A stretch of 64,000 bases of DNA from Neobacillus rhizophilus (lineage in GTDB: Bacteria; Bacillota; Bacilli; Bacillales; Cytobacillaceae): contig NZ_JAGYPF010000001.1 of NCBI RefSeq assembly GCF_018343535.1, positions 186,001-250,000 on the forward strand. The letters are read 5' to 3'. This document shows positions 9,554 to 18,154 of the stretch, in pieces (the first letter of the stretch is position 1; the number at the start of each line of letters is the position of its first letter). A program made the position numbers and the translations under genes. A model generated the notes under the pieces. The model worked only from the letters and a program-made list of their open reading frames with translations, did not search any database and had not been told where the DNA came from.

Positions 9554-10087
9554 ATGAAAATCCCTAATATAGCACAAATAATCATTGTGCTAGCAATCTG
9601 GTTATCTATCCCTATACTCGTAATAGCATGCATTCCACTCCGGGAGGCGCTTGTGTTCACACCAGTCCATTCAAGTTCCAAAGCCGCTTTTATTCTATTA
9701 AACAATGAATCAACCTTTCAAATTAAGTACACCCATTCGATCCACCTGTCTGATGTAGTGGAAAGCTACAAGATCACCGCTGATCAGCAAATCCAGCAAT
9801 ATGAATTGGAGTATGAGGATACATCAATCGGAATGCCGGCCAATGCCGAAAAGGGAGAACGATTTGAACAACTTAACGGAAAGTATTACATCAAGAACAT
9901 GAACCGAATTTTCCCATCCTTTTATTTGCGAATCGGACAGGTCCGGGCCAATCACCGCGTGATTTTTAATCATAAGGAATATCCTTTATCGCATACCATT
10001 AAACCGGGAACAGTCGTTAAAGTAGAAATACGGAAACTGAATTTATTTCAAATTTGGAAAGGAGTGAACATCCTTGAGTACTTATGA
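9554..10087 (+). CDS. DUF1850 protein associated with TAXI-TRAP transporter
   Basis: This 177-residue protein has a single N-terminal hydrophobic segment (about residues 8-28) that would anchor it, with the rest outside the membrane. A DUF1850-type region follows, with FQIKYTHSIHLSDVVESYKI, YEDTSIGMPAN and the C-terminal VEIRKLNLFQIWKGVNILEYL. DUF1850 proteins sit between TAXI receptors and fused TRAP permeases in many Firmicutes, exactly as here. The role is probably accessory to transport. AAGGAGG is 6-7 bases before the ATG, and its 3' end overlaps the permease start by 14 bases. Confidence 0.8.
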   Translation: MKIPNIAQIIIVLAIWLSIPILVIACIPLREALVFTPVHSSSKAAFILLNNESTFQIKYTHSIHLSDVVESYKITADQQIQQYELEYEDTSIGMPANAEKGERFEQLNGKYYIKNMNRIFPSFYLRIGQVRANHRVIFNHKEYPLSHTIKPGTVVKVEIRKLNLFQIWKGVNILEYL

Positions 10088-12029
10088 GGCAGCACTGTCT
10101 GAAGAACAACAGCAGGAGCTTTTGGAAAAATACGACCCGGAAGCAGGAGCAAGAAAGCTGAAGGGCAGGATTGGCTGGATTGTGTTTGCCATTCTGTTGG
10201 CCTTTTCTTTATTTCATCTCTATACGGGAATTTTCGGAGTGTTAACTGCCCAACTGCAGAGGTCCATTCATTTAGGTTTTGCATTAGCATTAATTTTTTT
10301 ACTTTTTCCGGCTAGCAAGGAAAAACGCGGGAAAGAGCATAGGGTTGCCTGGTACGATTATATTTTAGCTGCTATTTCAGTGGTTGTTGGCGCCTATTGG
10401 CCGCTCATGATTGATGACTTGGTGTTACGGGCTGGCATGCTAACCGATCTTGACTTTTATGTAGGTTTGGCAGCGATTCTATTGGTGTTGGAAGCAACCC
10501 GCAGAGCGGTCGGTCTTCCCATCGCAATTATTGCCATAGTTTTTATGTTGTACGCACTTTTCGGCCCCTACATGCCCAGCTTTTTAGCGCACCGCGGCCT
10601 GCAACTGGACCGACTCGTACAAACGATGTTTTTTACGACGGAAGGCATTTTGGGCACGCCGATTGCGGTGTCAGCTACCTATATCTTTTTGTTCTTACTA
10701 TTTGGTTCTTTTTTAATCAAAACAGGAGTAGGCGAGTACTTTAACGATTTGTCGATAGCGATTGCCGGCCGAAGTGTCGGTGGACCTGCCAAGGTCGCAG
10801 TCTTCTCAAGTGCCCTGCAAGGAACAATCAGCGGCAGTTCTGTCGCCAATGTCGTAACCTCTGGGGCCTTTACAATCCCGATGATGAAAAATCTTGGTTA
10901 TAAAAAGGAATTTGCTGGGGCAGTTGAGGCCTCCTCATCAACCGGAGGACAGTTGATGCCGCCGGTAATGGGAGCAGCGGCCTTCCTCATGGTCGAGTTT
11001 ATCGGAAACGGGATTTCTTACTGGGACATTGCTAAAGCTGCGGCGATACCTGCTGTCCTGTATTTTACCGGAATTTGGATTATGACTCATTTCGAAGCTA
11101 AGAGAATCGGTCTTCGCGGGTTGACAAAGGAAGAGATGCCAAACCGGAAAGAAGTATTCAGCAAGCTTTATTTATTGCTTCCGATTGTTGCCATCGTTCT
11201 GTTGTTGATGTCCGGGATGAGTGTAATACGCGCGGCTCTTTGGTCAATCGTCATCACCGTGGTAGTAAGTGCGATTAAAAAAGAAACCAGAATCGGTTTT
11301 AAAGGAATCATCGACGCGTTGGCAGATGGCGCGAGGTCGGCTCTCGGAGTGGCCGCCGCTACGGCAGCCGCCGGTATCATTGTTGGGGTGGTGACGAAGA
11401 CGGGGCTGGGCCTGAAAATGGCGAATGGCTTGCTCGATTTATCCGGCGGATATTTGTTGCCGACTTTATTTTTGACAATGATCGCTTCTCTGATATTGGG
11501 CATGGGTTCTCCGACGACGGCCAACTATGTCATCACCTCCACGATTGCCGCACCAGCCATCATTTTATTAGGGGTTCCAGATTTATCAGCCCATTTATTC
11601 GTGTTTTATTTCGGGATTGTCGCTGATATTACACCGCCAGTGGCCTTAGCTGCGATGTCTGCAGCGGCTATATCGGGAGGTGAGCCGTTCCGAACAGGGG
11701 TGGAGTCAACCAAACTGGCGATCAGCGCCTTCATCATACCGTATATGTTTGTGTTGTCACCGGAATTGCTGATGATAAATACAACCTGGATGTATTTGAT
11801 TTGGGTGGTTTTTACGGCGTTTATCGGGATGATTGCCATCAGTGCAGGTGTAATTGGTTTTTGGATGAGAAAAATGCACTGGGTAGAACGGATTGTAGCC
11901 TTGATTGCCGGTTTATGTTTGATTTATCCGGAAAAAATAAGCGACATTATCGGGCTGGTGGCGTTCGCGCTTTTATTTGCCTTACAGGTAATAAATAAAC
12001 GAGGAAATGCTGCTAAAACAAGCGCGTAA
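10074..12029 (+). CDS. TRAP transporter permease, fused 4TM + 12TM subunits
   Basis: This is the membrane component of the TAXI-TRAP importer, driven by an ion gradient. The 651 residues fit the fused form in which the small DctQ-like and large DctM-like subunits are one chain. The hydrophilic N-terminus (to about residue 40) is followed by roughly 16 hydrophobic segments. DctM-type motifs include GTISGSSVANVVTSGAFTIP near residue 255, SSSTGGQLMPPVMGAAAF, and GMGSPTTANYVITSTIAAPA. The start is TTG 10074 with GGAAAGGAG upstream, inside the end of the DUF1850 gene, so translation is coupled. The gene ends at a strong terminator. Confidence 0.93.
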   Translation: MSTYEAALSEEQQQELLEKYDPEAGARKLKGRIGWIVFAILLAFSLFHLYTGIFGVLTAQLQRSIHLGFALALIFLLFPASKEKRGKEHRVAWYDYILAAISVVVGAYWPLMIDDLVLRAGMLTDLDFYVGLAAILLVLEATRRAVGLPIAIIAIVFMLYALFGPYMPSFLAHRGLQLDRLVQTMFFTTEGILGTPIAVSATYIFLFLLFGSFLIKTGVGEYFNDLSIAIAGRSVGGPAKVAVFSSALQGTISGSSVANVVTSGAFTIPMMKNLGYKKEFAGAVEASSSTGGQLMPPVMGAAAFLMVEFIGNGISYWDIAKAAAIPAVLYFTGIWIMTHFEAKRIGLRGLTKEEMPNRKEVFSKLYLLLPIVAIVLLLMSGMSVIRAALWSIVITVVVSAIKKETRIGFKGIIDALADGARSALGVAAATAAAGIIVGVVTKTGLGLKMANGLLDLSGGYLLPTLFLTMIASLILGMGSPTTANYVITSTIAAPAIILLGVPDLSAHLFVFYFGIVADITPPVALAAMSAAAISGGEPFRTGVESTKLAISAFIIPYMFVLSPELLMINTTWMYLIWVVFTAFIGMIAISAGVIGFWMRKMHWVERIVALIAGLCLIYPEKISDIIGLVAFALLFALQVINKRGNAAKTSA

Positions 12030-12033
12030 ACAC

Positions 12034-12077
12034 AAGGCGGTTCCACCAAAAAGGTCTATGGTGGATCCGCCTTTTTA
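12034..12077 (+). terminator. Terminator after TRAP permease
   Basis: AAGGCGG-T-TCCACCA pairs with TGGTGGA-T-CCGCCTT (one T:T mismatch), followed by a T-run. It can serve both convergent genes. Confidence 0.88.
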
Positions 12078-12097
12078 TATCCCGTTATGGGTTACTT

Positions 12098-13678
12098 TCA
12101 GATGGAAACATCAATCAAAACGATTTCCTCTGAGGCAAGTGCCTCTTTAAAAACTTTTTCAAAATACGACAACGTTTCAACCCGGAAACCTTTAATGCCG
12201 AAGCTATCGGCCAACTGGACAAAATCAGGATTCCCGAAGGTAAGGCCGTAGTTTTCTCCAAACATTTTGTTCATAATTTGGACTTCAAGTTTGAGCATTG
12301 AGTCATTTAAGACAATGATGATAAAAGAAAGGCCTAAACGCTTGGCGGTTTCGATTTCGGAAATATTCATTAAAGCTCCGCCGTCTCCGGTAATGCAAAT
12401 AACCTGGTCGGAAGGGCAGGCAAGCTTCGCTCCAATGGATCCCGGGATGGCAATCCCCATTGAAGCCAGCCCATTTGAGATAATCGTTCTATTCGGCTTT
12501 TTAGGCTGATAGGTTCGGGCAATTGCAACTTTATGGGCACCTACATCGGAAATCACAATTGCGTTTTCGTTGGAGCATTTTTCAACTATATGAAGAATGT
12601 TTTCGATCGTTAAATTTGAATCGGTTTGCTCTGTTTTATAAGCCATTTTTATTTTTTCCTGAAGACCGCCTGATGGGGCCCATGTTTTGTGCGGAAGCTT
12701 TTGCTGCACAAGCATTTCAAGTGTTTTCTTGATATTTCCAACCAATTCAGCTTGAACTGGGTAATACTCATTGATTTCTGCCGGAACTGTATCAATATGG
12801 ATAACCGGCAGCTTTTTCGGATTCCACTCCTTTGGCAGTTTTTCCACAAAATCAAACCCTATGACAATGAGTGAGTCTGCCTCTTCTAGTCCAGCTAAAA
12901 CTTCGTCCTGCTCATTAAAGCCAAATGTAAAATATTGCTGAGGGTGGTCTTTTGGCAGCACCCCTTTGGCCATAAAACTATGTGTGACAGGGGCATCGAG
13001 GGCCTCGATAAAGGAGAGCAGTGCGTCCCCCGCATCCTGACGGATGACCCCGTTTCCGACAATAACAAACGGTTTTAGGTGGTTTTCAATAAGCCGGACT
13101 GCAGATTTTACGGAGTCCATGTCAGGAATAATTTCTGGAATCGGTGCCACAGACAGTGGCAGGTTCGGAATCATTTGCGCTGCCAGATTTTCTGGCAGGG
13201 TGACCACTATAGAGCCGGGTTTTTCTAATTTTGCCGTTCTGAAAGCTTTTCGGATGGCAGTTGGAAGGAATTGAGACTCCAGTATTTGCGTGCACCATTT
13301 TGTGACCGGTTTAAACAATTTGACGATGTCGACAAATTGATGCGATTCCGGATGCTGCCTGTTCAAGCCCGCCTGGCCGATAATGGCCACGACCGGTGAA
13401 TGGTCGAGCTGGGCACTGGCAATGCCAGTAATTAGATTGGCGGCACCGGGTCCAAGTGTGGACGTACAAACACCAGGTTTATTAGATAACCTCCCATAAA
13501 CATCTGCCATAAAAGCGGCACCTTGTTCGTGCCGGACATTTACAAACTCGATCTGCTCCGATTTTGACAAGGATTCGGCAAAATCAAGCGTTTCCTTTCC
13601 GACAATTCCAAATATATATTCCACACCTTCGTTCTCTAGGCATTGTACAAGCACATCCGTTACTTTCAAATCAATCAT
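12098..13678 (-). CDS. ThDP-dependent acetolactate synthase-like enzyme
   Basis: This 526-residue enzyme belongs to the thiamine-diphosphate acetohydroxyacid synthase / pyruvate oxidase family. The N-terminal Pyr domain has the catalytic glutamate Glu51 in RHEQGAAFMADVYGR and the GPGAANLITGIASA loop. The central domain spans about 185-330. The C-terminal PP domain has the ThDP/Mg motif GDGGALMN (431-438) with Asn458 in VLND. Members form acetolactate from two pyruvates or use other 2-oxoacids. No regulatory subunit, alsD or ilv gene is adjacent, so a catabolic AlsS-like or carboligase role is as likely as branched-chain synthesis. The start is either ATG 13678 or TTG 13669; the latter has better spacing from GGGGAG. 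Confidence 0.82.
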   Translation of the reverse strand: MIDLKVTDVLVQCLENEGVEYIFGIVGKETLDFAESLSKSEQIEFVNVRHEQGAAFMADVYGRLSNKPGVCTSTLGPGAANLITGIASAQLDHSPVVAIIGQAGLNRQHPESHQFVDIVKLFKPVTKWCTQILESQFLPTAIRKAFRTAKLEKPGSIVVTLPENLAAQMIPNLPLSVAPIPEIIPDMDSVKSAVRLIENHLKPFVIVGNGVIRQDAGDALLSFIEALDAPVTHSFMAKGVLPKDHPQQYFTFGFNEQDEVLAGLEEADSLIVIGFDFVEKLPKEWNPKKLPVIHIDTVPAEINEYYPVQAELVGNIKKTLEMLVQQKLPHKTWAPSGGLQEKIKMAYKTEQTDSNLTIENILHIVEKCSNENAIVISDVGAHKVAIARTYQPKKPNRTIISNGLASMGIAIPGSIGAKLACPSDQVICITGDGGALMNISEIETAKRLGLSFIIIVLNDSMLKLEVQIMNKMFGENYGLTFGNPDFVQLADSFGIKGFRVETLSYFEKVFKEALASEEIVLIDVSI

Positions 13679-13828
13679 CTCCCCAAAATTTTTTCATACT
13701 CTAGTTTTTACCAAATAAAGTCCAAAAAATCTGCCCGTTTTCTTTGTTCCTGAACGGGTGTCCATGTCCCTAATACACTTTTAACATATAATTACAAGAA
13801 ACCATTTTTTATCAGGTGAGGTGGAAAA

Positions 13829-14485
13829 GTGAATCAGACAGTTCTCGTGGTTGCTGCACACCCGGATGATGAAATCCTCGGAATCGGCGGAACCATAAAA
13901 AAATTAATCAATCACGACTATAAGGTTGTGACCGTTGTTGCAGCAAAAGGTAGGAAGGAAGAGGAGAATCATATCAAGCCCTTTATGCAACAAGCAAACG
14001 AACAACTAGGGGTGGAAGAAAGCGTTTTTTTAGAAATGCCGAACCTGTTATTAGAAATGATGCCCTTGCACGAACTTAATAAGGAAGTGGAAAAACTAAT
14101 CGCCCAATATGACCCATGCATGATTTTTACCCATCATTATGGCGACCTAAACCGAGATCATCAGGTTCTGTTTCAAGCGGTCCTTACGGCAGCCCGACCG
14201 CTGCCCGGCAGGCGACCGATAGAGATTCTCTGCTTCGAAACAGTTTCCTCGAGCGAGTGGAGTCAGCACACAAATGACAAGGAATTCAAACCTAATTATT
14301 TTGTCGATATATCCGATACCATTGATGATAAAATCAGTGCCCTAAAGCATTATGATGTTGAAATGCGCCCTTATCCGCATCCACGTTCTTATGAGGGAGT
14401 CACCTATTTGGCTCGAATCCGCGGGATGACGGTCGGTGTCGAATATGCCGAAGCATTTGAAATCATCAGGAGGGTATGGAAGTGA
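13829..14485 (+). CDS. PIG-L/LmbE-family deacetylase
   Basis: This 218-residue zinc-dependent N-deacetylase has the fold of GlcNAc-PI deacetylase and BshB. The zinc motif HPDDE is at residues 11-15, following VLVVAA, and the third ligand is His111 in GDLNRDH. It starts with GTG behind AGGTGAGGTGG. It is the first gene of an operon in which the next gene, a glycosyltransferase, overlaps it by 10 bases. It therefore probably removes acetyl from an N-acetylated sugar (a glycan or its precursor) and is less likely to serve bacillithiol synthesis, although BshB2-like activity is the main alternative. Confidence 0.87.
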   Translation: MNQTVLVVAAHPDDEILGIGGTIKKLINHDYKVVTVVAAKGRKEEENHIKPFMQQANEQLGVEESVFLEMPNLLLEMMPLHELNKEVEKLIAQYDPCMIFTHHYGDLNRDHQVLFQAVLTAARPLPGRRPIEILCFETVSSSEWSQHTNDKEFKPNYFVDISDTIDDKISALKHYDVEMRPYPHPRSYEGVTYLARIRGMTVGVEYAEAFEIIRRVWK

Positions 14486-15777
14486 CTGAAGAACAAAAAA
14501 AAGACCAAACCTCCACACAAATCTTATTCCCGCAGCTCATCTCCCAAATGGACAAATATTATGGATTAACGGAACAATTGGAGGATAATAGGAAAAGGTG
14601 TCAAGCACCTTCATCCATAAGTTCTCAAAAATATAAATTGCGTATTTTGATTACAACTTTTTGGGATTATCCGATAGTGGGGGGCTTGCAGAATTATATT
14701 GCGGCCTTGAAGATCGGGCTTGAGGATTTGGGTCACCAGGTTGATGTTTTGAGCCCGAATCAATTTCCAAGAGATGAAGTGAAAAAGCTTCGGTCAGTGA
14801 TTACCGAAAATGCAAAACAATTTTTTATTAACCGTTACGGGAGTTATAATCAAAAAATTTTAAGAAATTATTGTGATTTATCTGTTTATGAAGCTTTGGC
14901 AAAAAGGGTGGATTTACAAGAATACGATATTATTCATTCGCAAGATCGATTCACTGCACTGGTGATGGCAAAATTAAATCAGCACTATAACAAACCTCAC
15001 TTATTCACTCCTCATGGATTCATGACCCAACGCCGTCTTAAGTTCAATCTAATTGAAAAAGGGTCGGTAGAGGAATTCTACTTTTCTGAAATTGATAGAC
15101 AAGCCGTAATCAATGCCAGCCATATCGTCATCTTATGCGAAGTTTTCAAGCCTCTTCTGAAAAATCTAGGAGCTCAAAACGAAAAGATGACAACCGTTTA
15201 TACGGGTATCCAATTTGAAAGAGTGAAAGCGGCGAAGCAGGAGGATAGCGTTGTGATTACCTGTGTTTCTCGTCTTCGCCCGCGCAAGGGCCATAAATAT
15301 TTATTCGAGGCCCTTGCCCTTCTTAAAAAAAAACTAGGTAATGTAGAAGTCCGCATTGTCGGTGACGGGGAGATGCGGGAGGAACTCGAGAAGCAGGTTC
15401 AGGAACTTCAACTAGCGAATGTTAGATTTTTAGGAAAGAGGACTGATATTCCAGCATTATTAAGCGAATCCGATATCTTTGTCCTGCCAACGACAAGTGA
15501 TACTCTGCCGATTTCTGTCATTGAAGCAATGTTCGCCAAGCAGGCCATAATTACAACTGATTGCGGAGGTATTCCGGAGATCATCCGAGATGATTATTCC
15601 GGACTGATTGCAGAGCCCGCCAATTCCAAACAGCTCGCGAAAAAGCTCCTCAGGCTCGTAAAGAAACAGGATTTAAGGAAAAAATTAGCAACACAGGCAC
15701 AGAAATATGCGAAAAAACATTTAACTGTGAATTATATGGCTCAAAAGATAGCTGAAATCTATCAATCTTTATTATGA
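14476..15777 (+). CDS. Family 4 glycosyltransferase (CotSA-like)
   Basis: This is a cytoplasmic GT-B glycosyltransferase of 433 residues. The donor-side N-terminal domain starts around residue 55 (RILITTFWDYPIVGGLQNYI). The C-terminal domain has VSRLRPRKGHKYLFEAL (264-280), the GDGE loop, and the retaining-GT4 EX7E-type region PISVIEAMFAKQAIITTDCGG (345-365). The first 50 residues are extra compared with typical members. They include a segment encoded by the small palindrome AAGGTGTCAAGCACCTT, which looks like an in-frame repeat insertion. Neighbours (deacetylase, ATP-grasp, CotS-like kinase, epimerase) suggest a surface or spore-coat glycan. Confidence 0.88.
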   Translation: MEVTEEQKKDQTSTQILFPQLISQMDKYYGLTEQLEDNRKRCQAPSSISSQKYKLRILITTFWDYPIVGGLQNYIAALKIGLEDLGHQVDVLSPNQFPRDEVKKLRSVITENAKQFFINRYGSYNQKILRNYCDLSVYEALAKRVDLQEYDIIHSQDRFTALVMAKLNQHYNKPHLFTPHGFMTQRRLKFNLIEKGSVEEFYFSEIDRQAVINASHIVILCEVFKPLLKNLGAQNEKMTTVYTGIQFERVKAAKQEDSVVITCVSRLRPRKGHKYLFEALALLKKKLGNVEVRIVGDGEMREELEKQVQELQLANVRFLGKRTDIPALLSESDIFVLPTTSDTLPISVIEAMFAKQAIITTDCGGIPEIIRDDYSGLIAEPANSKQLAKKLLRLVKKQDLRKKLATQAQKYAKKHLTVNYMAQKIAEIYQSLL

Positions 15778-15791
15778 AAGGAGGGAAACGT

Positions 15792-16970
15792 GTGCATCAC
15801 GATATCCCTGCCGTCGTACTTGATATGAGTGCCACCGGAATCGGTATCGTCAGAAGCCTGGCACAAAAAGGAATTAAGGTTTACGCGTTTGATACTTTAG
15901 GAAAATACAAAATTGGTAAAACGCGGCATGCCATTTGCGGCGCCTGTCCAAATCCGGTAACCGAAGAAGAGGAGCTGCTCTATTTTCTCTGCCAAGTTGG
16001 TCATAACTTTCCGCAGAAAGCGGTCATGTTAGCAGGCTCAGATGATTATGTTCATTTTATTTCAAAAAATAGATACGTTTTATCGCAATATTATCGTTTT
16101 TTATTGCCAGAGCACGCTCTTATCGAAGCAGTCCTCGATAAACGACTCACCTATGAATTAGCCGTTAAATACTGCGTTCCCTGTCCAAAGACTTTTATCG
16201 TAAACGACGAGCATCAGCTAGATCAAATTATCGGTCAACTGATCTTCCCCTGTATTTTAAAGCCTGTCCATTCCTCTCATTTTCGCTCTAATATTGACCA
16301 CAAGCTGTATAAAAAAGCCATCTTGATTGAAGAAGCCGCTCAGCTACAAGAGGAATATCTTTTTTATCGTCAATATGGAGAGCTAATGATTCAAGAAGCC
16401 ATACCAGGTGAAGAGAATGCCATTTTCTCCGTTAAAACCTTTTTTGATAAGAAGATGGATTTAAAGGGTCTGTGGATGAATCAAAAGCTCCATCAATTTC
16501 CGCCGCACTTTGGCTCTTCGGCACTGGTCGTCAGCAAAAGGGAGGAAGAAGTCATCGAGCTTGCTGTACCATTTCTAAAGTCAATTGAAATGAAGGGATT
16601 GGCAATTGCTGAGTTTAAGAAGGATCCTAGAGACGGAAAGTTTAAATTCATCGAAATTAACCCAAGGATTGGCTTGACTCAAGGCTTATCGATTGCTTGC
16701 GGCGTTGATTTAGCATATTTATATTATTTATCACTCACGAATCAAAATCCGGATCCGGTCGTAGTGCAGAAAGATGGAATCAAATGGGTCTACTTTGTTC
16801 GTGATTTCTTGTCTTACCGGCAAAGGAAAAGACTTGGCGAGACGACATTTTTCCAGTGGCTGAAGGGGCTTTCTGGGAAAAAAGTCGAAGCGCTGTTCAG
16901 GTGGGACGATCCGCTTCCGTTTATTCGCAGCTTCGTCTCGCATCTTCGAAATTTATGGGGCAGGCATTAA
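15792..16970 (+). CDS. ATP-grasp family carboxylate-amine ligase-like enzyme
   Basis: This 392-residue cytoplasmic protein has an ATP-grasp architecture. The N-terminal nucleotide-like domain is PAVVLDMSATGIGIVRSLAQ. The ATP-grasp core starts around residue 125, with FPCILKPVHSSHF as the ATP-binding lysine segment, YGELMIQEAIPGEE, and the Mg-binding KFIEINPRIGL. Such enzymes ligate a carboxylate to an amine, as in carbamoyl-phosphate synthase or D-Ala ligase relatives. In glycan clusters they often add amino acids to sugars. I chose GTG 15792 because AAAGGAGGG ends 6 bases before it; an ATG at 15774 overlaps the previous stop, and the ribosome site would then lie inside the gene. Confidence 0.82.
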   Translation: MHHDIPAVVLDMSATGIGIVRSLAQKGIKVYAFDTLGKYKIGKTRHAICGACPNPVTEEEELLYFLCQVGHNFPQKAVMLAGSDDYVHFISKNRYVLSQYYRFLLPEHALIEAVLDKRLTYELAVKYCVPCPKTFIVNDEHQLDQIIGQLIFPCILKPVHSSHFRSNIDHKLYKKAILIEEAAQLQEEYLFYRQYGELMIQEAIPGEENAIFSVKTFFDKKMDLKGLWMNQKLHQFPPHFGSSALVVSKREEEVIELAVPFLKSIEMKGLAIAEFKKDPRDGKFKFIEINPRIGLTQGLSIACGVDLAYLYYLSLTNQNPDPVVVQKDGIKWVYFVRDFLSYRQRKRLGETTFFQWLKGLSGKKVEALFRWDDPLPFIRSFVSHLRNLWGRH

Positions 16971-16999
16971 AAAATTTGTATCAAAGGGGGATTTTTCCT

Positions 17000-18067
17000 T
17001 TGACCAGTAAGAAAGAAATTAACAGCCAATGGAAGCACTATGGCTGGGAAGAAAAGTTTGCGGGCGTTCTTCAAAAACCCGTCACCTTAAGCGAAATAGA
17101 ATGTTTGAAAAATTCACGAGATAAAACTAGCGTTTGGAAACTAACCTTAAATTCTGGATCAGAAACCGTTCCTGTCATCTTGAAAATTTTTCAGCAACCG
17201 CTAAAAGAAAACCACCTAGTAGAAATGAATATGTATCGTAAGGCTTATCCAGTTTTTCAGGAAATGATGCCGAAAATGATCTGGCTAGAGTCTGATGTAA
17301 AGAATGGTGAATTCTGGCTATTTACTGAATGCTTGGAGCCCGTTCGGGGGCAGATTAAGCTGAGACCTTATCATCTGGAACGGATGATTCCAACGGTAGC
17401 TAAATTTCATGCCCTTACTTTTAAAAACCGTCTTTCGGATAAGCAGGCGACGTTATTTGATTCATGGCTTCCCCGTTATGAGTCTAAGGAGTTGACTGCG
17501 GAGAGGATCCAGCATATAGAAAAAACAAAGGAATACCTTGATTTAGCCATGCAGGATCCAGATTTAAGGAAAGTGGTAGAACCTGCCTATGATATCATTA
17601 AAGTCATTTTGGGAAAGGGGCCAATATTTTTCCCGGAAGTCATTGAAGCGGGGCAGTGCCTCATCCACGGTGATCTTCATATTCACAATATTTGCTGTCA
17701 AGACACGAGTGATGAACACAATTGGCCTGTTCAATTGATTGATTGGGAATCTGCCAAATACGCACCTTGCTGGTATGATCTTGTTGTACTTGTTGAACTA
17801 CTTATTGATTTCCGCGGCGATTGGCAAAAGAAGGAGGATGACATTCGCAGCCGATGTGTAGACATTTACAACAAGGAAATGGCAAAGTACGGAATTGTCT
17901 TTAAAGAAGATCCTGTTAAACTTTTAAAAATGAATTATTTGCAACGGGTTTTGGAAAAAAGATTGCTTAATCATTTACGAAGGGTGTTAAACGGAGAAAA
18001 GAGCCTCCTTTTAAAAAGATACCTGGAGAAAATCGTGGTTTGGGGTAAGGAGCTCAATTTATATTAG
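17000..18067 (+). CDS. CotS-like / aminoglycoside phosphotransferase-family kinase
   Basis: This 355-residue protein has the APH/choline-kinase fold. The Brenner-type catalytic motif is HGDLHIHN near residue 223, and the metal-binding acid is in LIDWESAKY about 25 residues later. Its size and catalytic segment resemble the CotS/CotI/YutH spore-coat proteins of Bacillus, which sit beside CotSA-type glycosyltransferases, as this one does. CotS-type kinases are proposed to phosphorylate a sugar or coat component. The start is TTG 17000 with AAAGGGGG 9 bases upstream. The frame is open back to 16856, but that would overlap the ATP-grasp gene. A coat assignment is inference. Confidence 0.78.
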   Translation: MTSKKEINSQWKHYGWEEKFAGVLQKPVTLSEIECLKNSRDKTSVWKLTLNSGSETVPVILKIFQQPLKENHLVEMNMYRKAYPVFQEMMPKMIWLESDVKNGEFWLFTECLEPVRGQIKLRPYHLERMIPTVAKFHALTFKNRLSDKQATLFDSWLPRYESKELTAERIQHIEKTKEYLDLAMQDPDLRKVVEPAYDIIKVILGKGPIFFPEVIEAGQCLIHGDLHIHNICCQDTSDEHNWPVQLIDWESAKYAPCWYDLVVLVELLIDFRGDWQKKEDDIRSRCVDIYNKEMAKYGIVFKEDPVKLLKMNYLQRVLEKRLLNHLRRVLNGEKSLLLKRYLEKIVVWGKELNLY

Positions 18068-18100
18068 GCTTTTTATTGAAAGTAAGGGGGATCGTTTTTT

Positions 18101-18154
18101 ATGAGAAAGAAGCAGGGCAGTCTCGCCGAACTGGATAGCAGTGAGTATAAATGA
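18101..18154 (+). CDS. Candidate 17-residue leader peptide translationally coupled to the epimerase
   Basis: ATG 18101 is preceded at good spacing by TAAGGGGG and opens a 17-codon frame encoding MRKKQGSLAELDSSEYK. Its TGA overlaps the epimerase ATG as ATGA. The epimerase has no other clear ribosome site of its own, so translation of this tiny ORF probably delivers ribosomes to it. The peptide is hydrophilic, with no signal or membrane segment. It may be a functional micropeptide or just a coupling device; I do not recognise it. Confidence 0.6.
   Translation: MRKKQGSLAELDSSEYK

Noticed and set aside
11168..11524. 118-codon open frame on the minus strand
   Set aside because: It is antisense to the TRAP permease; its Ala/Thr-rich composition is the mirror of hydrophobic helix codons.
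16856..17000. Longer N-terminus for the CotS-like kinase
   Set aside because: It would overlap the ATP-grasp gene by about 115 bases, whereas TTG 17000 has its own well-spaced AAAGGGGG.
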